Shown in pieces: positions 28,253-36,517 of a stretch of 64,000 nt of DNA. This DNA comes from Fodinibius salipaludis (GTDB lineage Bacteria; Bacteroidota; Rhodothermia; Balneolales; Balneolaceae). Location: NCBI RefSeq assembly GCF_002287075.1, contig NZ_NSKE01000001.1, positions 372,001 through 436,000 of the forward strand, given 5' to 3'. The translations under genes and the position numbers were made by a program. Every line of letters begins with the position of its first letter. Positions within the stretch are counted from its first letter, which is position 1. The notes under the pieces were generated by a model. It ran no database searches and was not told where the DNA came from. It was given only the letters and a program-made list of their open reading frames with translations.

Positions 28253-30577
28253 TTATAGAATATCCTTTATTTTTTGATGGACACGAGCATCATATTCATC
28301 CTGCCTGTAATCCATTAAAAACTGCCGGATTTCATCATTCATATTCTGCCCCATTCCCCGTACGATCAAAAACCGAATGCGCGGATCGGCCTCTTCAGCT
28401 AACTCTTGACCACGGTTCAACCAATTGGAAGCCGCATGGTCATGCTGTATTAAAAGCTGCAGCGCAGCACTACGAATATCATACGAATATTCACTTTCTG
28501 TAAAAAGATTGGCTTGGTCTACAGCATCTTCAACTTGTCCCATGTTGGCCAACTCTTTAATGGCAAATATAGATTGATGTCCCACCGTATCTGCCTGAAC
28601 AATTGACTCCACAAATCCGCTAAATGATTCCTCATCCATCACAGCCGTCAATACTTGCATCGATTTTTTGAACATTGGCATTTCATTAGCTTGTTGAGCC
28701 ATCGCCTGTACCGTATTAACGACCGTACTGTTTTGGGGATAATTTTGCAGGGCCATCAATCCTGCCTCACGAATAACTTGATGATCACTCTTCAGCGCAT
28801 CCAAAAATGCTTGTTCCGTACCGGATGCACCATCCGTGATATCCGCCATGGAGAGCAACAGTCCCGCCTCTACTTTAGGCTCCAGATCCTGTTTCATAAA
28901 ATCCTGTATAGCCAGCTGCAGGTCGGGATTTTCGGTATGATACCCCAATTTACGTGCTGCTTTGGCACGCTCCTCGACCGTTTCTCCGTTACGAAGTTCA
29001 CTAATTAAAAATGAGGAGGGCTTAAACTCGTCGAGTGTCAGTGTCGGATAATCTTCATAAGACAATTGCAGCGTATTAATCGTCGGCTGTACCTGCAGTA
29101 CAATAGAATCTTCCTTACCCGTAAATGTCACTTCCGAAGTATCCACTTTCCCGGGATATATCTCATACGCTTCTATTGTGGTGAGTTCTCCAAAATAACC
29201 TTGAGTAGCTTCAAATTGCAGCTTAAGCTCCCCTTCCGCTTCGTTAAAATCGTAATAAACTTCGTAAGCTACTGAATCTCTTTGGGATGATTCCGCACTA
29301 TCAAAGGAAAATTGCGGACGTTCAAATAATGGTTGACCAATATGATCATACCAAAAGTTTGCATACTCTTCCCAGCTGATCACGGCACTGAGTTCCAGCA
29401 TTTTTGTTATCGAATCCCGCATAAATACTGTCACAGATTCATTCTGCCATTCACCAATGCCCTTTTGCCAGCTATTCCATTGCTCTGATCCAAACTGCGA
29501 ATACAACGAATGGCCAAATCCTTTGGGCTGGTCTTTACTGCTCAAAATGCTGCTATCCGGCAACAACTCTTTGAAAAGAAGTGTCTGACTCAGCGTAATG
29601 GCATCGGCCTGGTTCCACTGCCGCTCACGCTGCTGTACTCCAAACCACTGACCGATTATTCCACGCATCAATTGGGTATCCAAATCTCCGCGATTCTTAT
29701 ACAAAAATATAGTTGTGGCACCCCATGATTTTTTCTCTCCGTTGTGATCTTCTAATACTACAATCTGCAGTTGTTTAAAAGGATATTCTCGCTGCAATTT
29801 CTCCTCTACTGATGCCAGATAATCTTGTGCATTCTGTAATACTGCCTGCGGATCAATTTTACTGTCGAGTGACTTTGCAACAGCTAAATTTATTTTCTTT
29901 TCACCGTAACCGGTTGATTGGTTATCAAAACCTCCGATAGCAAAAGATAAACCGGAAGCCGGCACTTCTTTTTGTGATGCAAACTGATAACGCATAGCAT
30001 CCACCGAAAGCACCTCTTCACCTACTTTTTCTCCCGTAGCCCATACCTGTATTCCTGATGGAACGGAAATATTAAATATCGTTTTAAACGTTACCTGCGG
30101 ATGATCTACAATGGGAACCCAATGGCGTTGTGCCTTTGGCAGCTGAGAACTCCATATCGTTTCGTTGCGATTTTGGAGTACCCCAAACTGCGGACGACCT
30201 GAATATCTGATATTTACCTCATACTGCGATCCCACTTCCGCAGAATCATTCACAGGGATAAACAGCGAATCATTCTGGAGCGAAAAATCTGCTGCCTCTC
30301 CATCCACCGAAACATTGCTTATATCCAGATGGGAAGCATAAAGCGTCAGTGTATCGGCGCCACTTATATTCGCCTCAACCTGATATACAGCCTCTCCATC
30401 GATGCGTAAGTTCTGGGGCTGTACCCCCAAACTAAGTTCTAAATTGACGAAGTTAAAATCCAATTTTGGATAAGGTTCATGATCAAATGACTGCGCCTTC
30501 AAATCTGAGACCATCAACATTATCAAACCGGCCAAAAAGAGAACGCGAGGTAGGAAAGCAATACGATTTCTACACAT
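28253..30577 (-). CDS. Exported M1 aminopeptidase-like protein lacking the zinc site
   Basis: A signal peptide (about 1-29, ending KAQ) precedes an M1-type beta-saddle domain (about 35-215) and a thermolysin-like region. Where active enzymes have HELAHQWFG this protein reads RGIIGQWFG (residues 305-313), so both His ligands and the catalytic Glu are gone. The third ligand in WLNEG is also missing, and GAMEN is replaced by GEKKS before WG. The C-terminal 250 residues look like HEAT-type helical repeats, as in M1 proteins. The frame is intact over 774 residues, so it is probably a selected pseudoenzyme, not decay. I chose ATG 30577 over TTG 30589. Confidence 0.8.
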   Translation of the reverse strand: MCRNRIAFLPRVLFLAGLIMLMVSDLKAQSFDHEPYPKLDFNFVNLELSLGVQPQNLRIDGEAVYQVEANISGADTLTLYASHLDISNVSVDGEAADFSLQNDSLFIPVNDSAEVGSQYEVNIRYSGRPQFGVLQNRNETIWSSQLPKAQRHWVPIVDHPQVTFKTIFNISVPSGIQVWATGEKVGEEVLSVDAMRYQFASQKEVPASGLSFAIGGFDNQSTGYGEKKINLAVAKSLDSKIDPQAVLQNAQDYLASVEEKLQREYPFKQLQIVVLEDHNGEKKSWGATTIFLYKNRGDLDTQLMRGIIGQWFGVQQRERQWNQADAITLSQTLLFKELLPDSSILSSKDQPKGFGHSLYSQFGSEQWNSWQKGIGEWQNESVTVFMRDSITKMLELSAVISWEEYANFWYDHIGQPLFERPQFSFDSAESSQRDSVAYEVYYDFNEAEGELKLQFEATQGYFGELTTIEAYEIYPGKVDTSEVTFTGKEDSIVLQVQPTINTLQLSYEDYPTLTLDEFKPSSFLISELRNGETVEERAKAARKLGYHTENPDLQLAIQDFMKQDLEPKVEAGLLLSMADITDGASGTEQAFLDALKSDHQVIREAGLMALQNYPQNSTVVNTVQAMAQQANEMPMFKKSMQVLTAVMDEESFSGFVESIVQADTVGHQSIFAIKELANMGQVEDAVDQANLFTESEYSYDIRSAALQLLIQHDHAASNWLNRGQELAEEADPRIRFLIVRGMGQNMNDEIRQFLMDYRQDEYDARVHQKIKDIL

Positions 30578-30730
30578 GAGCAATATCAAATTAAGTATTT
30601 AAAAGTCACTTCTAATTTTTGGTTACGTAATATAACGCAGGAATATAAGGAGTCTTATACTTTCCGATAAATCTAAGTGGAGCTTTTTTAATTTGTTCCC
30701 CATATCGGCAAATGATTAGCCATGAATTTC

Positions 30731-30759
30731 TGTTAAACTGATGTGCAAAAAGTTTAACA
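30731..30759. promoter_or_regulatory. Possible operator upstream of the alcohol dehydrogenase
   Basis: TGTTAAACT and AGTTTAACA are perfect 9-bp inverted arms separated by 11 bp, centred about 30 bp before the dehydrogenase ATG. The size and symmetry fit a dimeric repressor site or a 5'-leader hairpin. No regulator gene adjoins it. Confidence 0.4.
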
Positions 30760-30774
30760 CTAAAATATTTTTTT

Positions 30775-31788
30775 ATGGGCTCTATGAAAGCAATGCAAGT
30801 ATCAGAACCGGGTTCGGATTTTGAACTCGTTGAGAAAGACATCCCCACACCTTCTGCGGATGAAGTATTAATCAAAGTTCAAGCATGCGGTATCTGTCAC
30901 AGCGATGCCTTTGTGAAGGACGGAACCATGCCGGGTATTGAATATCCCCGCGTGCCGGGACACGAAGTGATTGGTACTATTGAATCAGTCGGCAACAACA
31001 TCACTGAATGGAATGAAGGTCAGCGTGTTGGCGTAGGTTGGCACGGTGGACATTGCCACGAATGTGAAGCCTGTCGCAAAGGTGATTTCATCAACTGTGA
31101 AAACGCCAAAGTCACGGGACTCAGCTTCGACGGCGGCTATGCCGAATACATGACAGCTCCACAAAACGCACTTGCGGACGTACCCGAATCACTTAATTCT
31201 GCCGAAGCAGCTCCACTGCTATGCGCCGGCATCACTACCTTTAACGCTCTGCGCAATAGCGACCTTAATCCGGGAGATTTAGTGGCCGTTCAAGGTATTG
31301 GCGGACTCGGTCACCTGGGCGTCCAATATGCTCACAAGTTCGGATGTGAAGTAGTGGCACTTTCGCGCGGAACCGACAAACAAGAACTGGCCTATGGGCT
31401 CGGTGCCGATCACTTTGTCGATACTGAAGCCAACGACGCCGCTGAAGAACTTCAAAAGCTGGGCGGAGCAAAAGTTATTTTAGCTACCGCTCCAAACAGT
31501 GACGCTATCACTTCAGTTATTGACGGTCTCGGAACTGACGGCACGCTGATGATTGTGGCAGCTACCGGTGAACCGATTAAAGTGAGTCCTTTTCAGCTGA
31601 TCATGGGACGAAAATCTGTTCGCGGATGGCCCAGTGGCACAGCTAAAGATTCCGAAGATACGCTGGACTTTAGTGCACTCACCGACATCACACCCACTAT
31701 TGAAACCTATCCGCTCGAAGAAGCCAATGAAGCTTACGATCGGATGATCAATAATGAAGCGCGGTTCAGAGTAGTTCTGGAAATGTAA
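30775..31788 (+). CDS. Zinc-dependent alcohol dehydrogenase
   Basis: This 337-residue medium-chain dehydrogenase has catalytic-zinc ligands in CGICHSD (Cys41) and the following GHEVIG. The structural zinc site lies in CHECEACRKGDFINC with four cysteines. The Rossmann motif GIGGLGHLGVQYA is near residue 175. The family oxidises or reduces short-chain alcohols and aldehydes with NAD(P). An ATG at 30784 is an alternative start. A 9-bp inverted repeat lies in its leader, and an intrinsic terminator lies 70-100 bp after its stop, so it is monocistronic. Confidence 0.93.
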   Translation: MGSMKAMQVSEPGSDFELVEKDIPTPSADEVLIKVQACGICHSDAFVKDGTMPGIEYPRVPGHEVIGTIESVGNNITEWNEGQRVGVGWHGGHCHECEACRKGDFINCENAKVTGLSFDGGYAEYMTAPQNALADVPESLNSAEAAPLLCAGITTFNALRNSDLNPGDLVAVQGIGGLGHLGVQYAHKFGCEVVALSRGTDKQELAYGLGADHFVDTEANDAAEELQKLGGAKVILATAPNSDAITSVIDGLGTDGTLMIVAATGEPIKVSPFQLIMGRKSVRGWPSGTAKDSEDTLDFSALTDITPTIETYPLEEANEAYDRMINNEARFRVVLEM

Positions 31789-31861
31789 TTCGCACTTCGT
31801 TATCGGTTAATTATCATTTCGTTACAATGTTTTTGCATCATAATCCACTTCAATTTTTCCT

Positions 31862-31893
31862 CGTTCCGTAGCTCCACTGCGGAACGTTTTTTT
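31862..31893 (+). terminator. Intrinsic terminator after the alcohol dehydrogenase
   Basis: CGTTCCG (31862-31868) and CGGAACG (31880-31886) form a 7-bp GC-rich stem with an 11-nt loop, followed directly by seven T residues. Confidence 0.8.
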
Positions 31894-31894
31894 C

Positions 31895-31973
31895 AAACCC
31901 GCAGGGTTTTCTTGAAGAGGTGTTTCTGCTTATAACACTGTTAACTCTTCAGGAAAAGAAACCCTGCGGGTTT
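31895..31973. repeat. 15-bp inverted repeat (AAACCCGCAGGGTTT)
   Basis: AAACCCGCAGGGTTT at 31895-31909 and AAACCCTGCGGGTTT at 31959-31973 are perfect inverted copies 49 bp apart. The likeness continues imperfectly inward (TCTTGAAGAG against CTCTTCAGGA). It lies between convergent genes, just after the terminator, and may be a dispersed palindromic repeat pair. Confidence 0.65.
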
Positions 31974-31985
31974 AATTTTTAAATT

Positions 31986-32759
31986 CTAATTTCCCTCAAA
32001 CACCTCTAACACTTCCGGAAGTAATTCCCGGCTGCAGGAAAAACCGTTGCCCGATTCAATTGTTTCGTTTCCCTCTGTATCACAAAAAACACCGCCTGAT
32101 TCCTGAAGCACCGTTAGCAACGGCGCCGCATCCCAAATATTCAAAATGGGATCGAACATTAAATCAGCCCGTCCCGTGGCTACGAGCATATGTCCATAGG
32201 CATCGCCCCAGGTGCGGTGAATGCGCGTTTTTTCAATCAGGGCATCAAACGCATCTCCATACCCGTACTTCGCCGAAGTATAAGCATCCGTGCTCATAAA
32301 GCTGGCTTCGGACAGATTATCACAGGAACGCACACTGCACAAATCGCCATTAAGGCGCGTCCCCTTGCCTTTGGCAGCATCGCAAAGTTCATCAAGCGCC
32401 GGGGCATAAATGATGCCGATCACCGGCTCGTCTTCAACCACAACACCAATCAGCGTCGTATAAAGCGGCACACCGTGGATGAATGACTTTGTTCCGTCAA
32501 TAGGATCCAAAATCCACTGCACAATGCTCTCAGGGTTATGATCGTCATGCTCCTCTCCCACGATACCGTGCTTGGGAAAATGACTTATAATCTCCTCCCG
32601 CATAACCATTTCTGCCTCGCGATCAGCGACCGTTACCGGAGAATCATCTGACTTGCGCTCTACATCAAATGATTTGTTAAAATAGTTAAGCGTATGATTA
32701 CCGCCCTTTTTTGCGATTTCAATAGCCGCCTCGTGTACATTATCAAAGTCAAAATTCAT
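31986..32759 (-). CDS. Inositol monophosphatase-family phosphatase, HisN-like
   Basis: This 257-residue lithium-sensitive phosphatase family member has all metal-binding motifs: GEEHDD near residue 68, LDPIDGTKSF near 88, and WDAAPLL near 210. Sequence features such as GDAYGHMLVATGRADLMFDP resemble the histidinol-phosphate phosphatase (HisN) branch. No other his gene is present nearby, so inositol monophosphatase or another sugar phosphate is possible. It is divergent from tex across a 397-bp gap. Confidence 0.85.
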   Translation of the reverse strand: MNFDFDNVHEAAIEIAKKGGNHTLNYFNKSFDVERKSDDSPVTVADREAEMVMREEIISHFPKHGIVGEEHDDHNPESIVQWILDPIDGTKSFIHGVPLYTTLIGVVVEDEPVIGIIYAPALDELCDAAKGKGTRLNGDLCSVRSCDNLSEASFMSTDAYTSAKYGYGDAFDALIEKTRIHRTWGDAYGHMLVATGRADLMFDPILNIWDAAPLLTVLQESGGVFCDTEGNETIESGNGFSCSRELLPEVLEVFEGN

Positions 32760-33156
32760 GTGTACTTAAGTCTTTTCTCAAATTTCTCACAACAAATTAT
32801 AGTAGTTGATTATAAATTTAATCAGAAACTGGATCTTTAAATCTATTTATCAGACATAAAAAATTAATTAACTGTCTTCGATTTTTGATTGTGCGGTTTT
32901 GTTGGAACTTGAAAATATCTTGTTCAGATCCTTTAGGATTCTTCACTTCGATATTTCAGTTCCGCCTCACACATCAACCAAAACTCTTGGTGAGAAATTC
33001 GAGTCAGTTAGTTATTTTCAGCAGACGAAATATAGGAGTCAGCACACAAAAATCAGAATGGTAGAGCTGACTCTCTTATCATAAGAAATTTGCTCGCTGG
33101 ATTTTTTATCTTGTAAGACATATCCAGCATCTAATCTCTAATTTTCAATTTCCAGA
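32760..33156. other. 397-bp gene-free gap between hisN-like gene and tex
   Basis: The AT-rich divergent region should hold promoters for both neighbours. Two hairpins are visible: GAGTCAGC/GCTGACTC (33036-33043 with 33066-33073) and GCTGGAT/ATCCAGC (33096-33102 with 33122-33128), both in the tex leader. A short open frame here does not look coding. Confidence 0.5.
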
Positions 33157-35331
33157 ATGACCGATTCACAGATTTTTAGCAGTATAGCACAGGAATTGAA
33201 CTTTAAAACCAAGCAGGTTAAAAGCGTCGCTGACTTTTTGGATGACGGGGCCACTGTTCCCTTTTTGGCTCGTTATCGTCAGGAGGCTACCGGCGGACTC
33301 GATGAGGAGGATATCCGAAGTGTTCGCGACAAGTTGGAGTTCCACCGCACGCTCGAGGATCGCAAGAAAACTATTCTCAAAACCATCGATGAGCAGGATA
33401 AACTTACCGATGAGCTCGAAGAAAAAATCATGTCGTGTACTGATCTGAATACCCTCGAGGACCTCTATCTACCCTACAAACCGAAACGTCGCACCAAGGG
33501 CGATATGGCCAAAGAGAAAGGTTTAGAGCCGTTGGCTGAGCTTATCTGGGCGCAAGAGATTGAGAAAGGTGATCCCATGGAGCACGCTGCAAAATTTGTG
33601 GATGAGGAGCAGGAAGTCGAATCCGCAGAAGATGCTATGGACGGGGCCCTCGATATCGTCGCCGAGTGGATTAATGAGTCGGCCGACGTGCGCGAAAAGC
33701 TACGCGATATCTTTCAGGAGCATGCGGTGATTAAAACGGAGAAAAATCCCGCCGTTGAGGAACGCACCAACTTTGAAGACTACTACGAATTTTCTCAAAA
33801 GGCCAAACACCTGAAACCATACCAGATATTGGCCATTAATCGCGGGGAGCGAGAAAACGTACTATTTGTGAACGTGGAATTATGGGATGAGATCACACTC
33901 GGAAATATTGACGATGTGGTAATTAACAACGATATGAGCATTTTTGTCCCCCATATCCAAGATGCGGTAGAAGATGCCTACAAGCGCCTGCTGTTTCCTT
34001 CTCTGGAACGTGAGTTGCGCAATCAGCTCACCGAAAAAGCTGACCAGCACGCTATACAAACTTTCGCTACGAATTTATCCAATTTGCTCATGCAGCCGCC
34101 GCTCGATCACAAGGTGGTCATGGGTATCGACCCCGCCTATCGGAGCGGATGCAAGGTGGCCGTGGTGGACGAGACGGGGAAGTATCTTGAAGGAACGACC
34201 ACTTATCCCACCCCGCCACAAAAGAAAGTAGCCGAAGCTGAAGAAGTTTTTGACAAACTCATAGATAAATATGATGTGAACCTTATTGCCATCGGCAACG
34301 GAACGGCCAGCCGCGAAACCGAACAGATTGTGGCAAACTTCATCCAGAAAAGAAAAGAGAAACATCCCAATGAAGAGCTTAACTACATGATCGTGAATGA
34401 AGCCGGCGCTTCGGTCTATTCGGCATCAAAAGTGGCAGCCGAGGAATTCCCGAATCTGGATGCTCCGCAGCGCGGTAATATTTCTATTGCGCGACGTGTA
34501 CAGGATCCACTGGCCGAACTCGTAAAAATCGATCCGAAATCGATAGGCGTAGGACTATATCAGCATGATGTCAATCAAAATCAGCTGGCACAGTCCCTCG
34601 ATGATGTAGTCGAAAGCTGTGTAAATCAGGTGGGCGTGAACCTAAATACGGCCAGTGCTCCGCTATTATCCCATATTTCCGGTTTAAGCAGTCGAGTAGC
34701 TAAACGCATAGTAGAACATAGAGAAACCGATGGAACCTTCTCAAATCGCGAGCAAATCAAAGATATTAAGGGAGTCGGCGAATTTCGCTTCCAGCAGGCG
34801 GCCGGATTTATGCGTATTCCCGAATCTCACAACCCACTCGACAATACGGCCATTCACCCGGAAAGCTACGAGGCAACCGAAAAACTATGCAACCTTTTCG
34901 GTATTGATTTGGAGAAACTTAACGAGCAGACAAAAGCTATTGCAGAAAAGCTCAAAAATATTGACAAGGAGCAGGTTGCCAATCAAATTGACGTTGGCGT
35001 TCCGACGCTCGAACTGATTATCGAAAACCTCCAAAAACCGGGACGCGATCCGCGGGAATCTCTGCCCAAGCCGGTGCTTCGAAATGACATCATGAAGATG
35101 GAAGATCTGAGCGAAGGACAGGTGCTCGAAGGCACGGTTCGCAACGTCGTTGACTTCGGTGCCTTTGTGGATATCGGAGTGAAACAAGACGGCCTTTTAC
35201 ACATCTCAAAAATGGCCGATCAAAAGGTCGAAGATCCACATGATATTGTGGCTGTTGGGGACATCCTAAAACTTACCATTGTGTCGCTCGATTTGGAGCG
35301 CGGACGCATCGGATTATCACTCGTAGAATAG
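33157..35331 (+). CDS. tex: Tex-family RNA-binding transcription accessory protein
   Basis: The 724 residues follow the Tex order: an N-terminal helical region, a YqgF/RNase H-like domain starting VMGIDPAYRSG near residue 321, a helix-hairpin-helix module near 495-560 (ASAPLLSHISGLS, IKDIKGVGEFRF), and a C-terminal S1 domain starting GQVLEGTVRN near 652. Tex binds nucleic acid and is conserved across bacteria with a role in transcription. It stands alone, followed by a strong hairpin terminator 80 bp after the stop. Confidence 0.95.
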   Translation: MTDSQIFSSIAQELNFKTKQVKSVADFLDDGATVPFLARYRQEATGGLDEEDIRSVRDKLEFHRTLEDRKKTILKTIDEQDKLTDELEEKIMSCTDLNTLEDLYLPYKPKRRTKGDMAKEKGLEPLAELIWAQEIEKGDPMEHAAKFVDEEQEVESAEDAMDGALDIVAEWINESADVREKLRDIFQEHAVIKTEKNPAVEERTNFEDYYEFSQKAKHLKPYQILAINRGERENVLFVNVELWDEITLGNIDDVVINNDMSIFVPHIQDAVEDAYKRLLFPSLERELRNQLTEKADQHAIQTFATNLSNLLMQPPLDHKVVMGIDPAYRSGCKVAVVDETGKYLEGTTTYPTPPQKKVAEAEEVFDKLIDKYDVNLIAIGNGTASRETEQIVANFIQKRKEKHPNEELNYMIVNEAGASVYSASKVAAEEFPNLDAPQRGNISIARRVQDPLAELVKIDPKSIGVGLYQHDVNQNQLAQSLDDVVESCVNQVGVNLNTASAPLLSHISGLSSRVAKRIVEHRETDGTFSNREQIKDIKGVGEFRFQQAAGFMRIPESHNPLDNTAIHPESYEATEKLCNLFGIDLEKLNEQTKAIAEKLKNIDKEQVANQIDVGVPTLELIIENLQKPGRDPRESLPKPVLRNDIMKMEDLSEGQVLEGTVRNVVDFGAFVDIGVKQDGLLHISKMADQKVEDPHDIVAVGDILKLTIVSLDLERGRIGLSLVE

Positions 35332-35410
35332 TCTGATTTTAAACTTAAATATTTAGCTAACTTGGGGTAGAAATCGAGTTCCCCATCCAGCACTTAAACC
35401 AATTCATTTT

Positions 35411-35451
35411 AGGGGCTAAATAGTCGTCCAATATCTGACTGTTTAGCCCCT
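35411..35451 (+). terminator. Intrinsic terminator after tex
   Basis: AGGGGCTAAATAGTC (35411-35425) pairs with GACTGTTTAGCCCCT (35437-35451), a 15-bp stem with one G-U pair and an 11-nt loop, followed by TACTTTTTG. Confidence 0.75.
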
Positions 35452-35769
35452 TACTTTTTGCCAAGTTTTTCCATTTCGTATTAGCAATTTCTCTCCCTGA
35501 TATAACAAAATATTGTCTGTAGACATCTATCCATTTCCTTTCTCTAAATAAATTTTCTGCCTATAGTCCCGAAAAATTTTCATAATTCTATTACAGAAAA
35601 TAGACTCTGAATTACAGATTCAGCATTTATTTGAGCTAATAAAAAGCTATTTCTGCACTTTTTTAATTTATTTCACATTAATTATGTACTGTAATTTGTT
35701 GCTATTCATACATTTATACATTTTTAATATTGTACTGAAAAATTGTCTCCCAGCTGATATGAGGCCTAA

Positions 35770-35930
35770 ACTTAAATTATTTAGGCGAATATTATCGATA
35801 CAAACCTGGCAACACATCTCTCTATTTTTATCCCATAAACCCTTGATATAATTAATCTTACCCCACAAATTATCATTTTGATATACTAATCTTCAATAAA
35901 CCGCATATTTTCCGCCTAAATAATTTAAGT
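35770..35930. repeat. 18-bp perfect inverted repeat 125 bp apart
   Basis: ACTTAAATTATTTAGGCG at 35770-35787 is exactly inverted at 35913-35930. The left arm also overlaps a hairpin GCCTAAA/TTTAGGC (35764-35770 with 35780-35786). The enclosed 125 bp carry no credible gene. It could be a small non-autonomous element or its relic. Confidence 0.6.
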
Positions 35931-36245
35931 CCCGCACAGTATTAACGTAGTACTATACTTAAAGTATTTTATAGGTATTTATCGCAACTATTTGCAAAGC
36001 ATTATATAATATTTGTATTCGCTTGAAATTAGAGCGCTCTTGACAATTTTGTTTTATGGTTTTTTTGCGTGTAATGACGTAAAGAGTAAACCCAGTTACA
36101 TCAATCACTCTAACTTGTTGCAAGCCAACACAGTATTGGCTCTCTTTCTATACCCCACTCTATATATATCCATTTTATATGTCAAATTGCCACACTGTTC
36201 ATCAAAAAGGAAATGCTGACTAAAATTTGTTTACAATTACATTTT

Positions 36246-36462
36246 CTATTCTGCTAATTCATGAACATACCGGACCTTAGTATTACTCCCCAATGAGATC
36301 GGTTTGATAATTAAAATCCTTTCCCGAATAACACCATCCTGTTCAAATAGAATCGAGATTAATACCCCTTAATACCTTCCACTTTTACTCCATAGTAGTT
36401 GCATTTTTTCCACTCAAATATTCGATAAAAAATTGTTCTTTACCTCTACCCTTTTTGGTCAT
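36246..36462 (-). pseudogene. Possible frame-broken small gene
   Basis: On the minus strand an ATG at 36462 opens a frame (MTKKGRGKEQFFIEYLSGKN...) that stops at 36385. A protein-like stretch VKVEGIKG then appears in a second frame. From 36368 a third frame reads GVLISILFEQDGVIRERIL and ends in a clean TAG at 36246. The breaks fall at short runs (TAAAAG and AAGGGG). Joined, they would give about 70 residues. I do not recognise the protein, and AT-rich chance frames are an alternative. It lies 55 bp downstream of the ChaN/EreA-like gene on the same strand. Confidence 0.25.
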
Positions 36463-36517
36463 CAATACATGCCAAAAAACGACTCAAATACTGAATAAAA
36501 TTATCGCTACTTACGAT

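Larger units (their letters stand above)
35332..36517. other. Gene-poor AT-rich gap of about 1.2 kb
   Basis: No convincing intact gene is visible. The region holds the tex terminator, an 18-bp inverted repeat pair (35770-35787 with 35913-35930), a small hairpin CTGAAT-TACAG-ATTCAG at 35607-35623, and near its right end a possible frame-broken small gene (36246-36462). Its base composition is clearly more AT-rich than the flanks, which suits decayed or acquired DNA. Confidence 0.6.

Noticed and set aside
32936-32950. GGATTCTTCACTTCG, like a common Bacteroidota dispersed repeat
   Set aside because: Only a 15-bp partial match from memory; no second half present.
32899-33084. Open frame of about 60 codons upstream of tex
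   Set aside because: No proper start, no protein-like pattern, and it lies in an AT-rich leader with hairpins.
35668-35868. 66-codon minus-strand frame in the gene-poor gap
   Set aside because: It crosses the left arm of the 18-bp inverted repeat, has no ribosome-binding site and no recognisable domain.
36013-36219. 68-codon plus-strand frame in the gene-poor gap
   Set aside because: Hydrophobic AT-rich chance-type sequence without start context or neighbours.
35332-36517. A CRISPR array or tRNA in the largest gap
   Set aside because: No regularly spaced direct repeats and no cloverleaf-like sequence could be seen.
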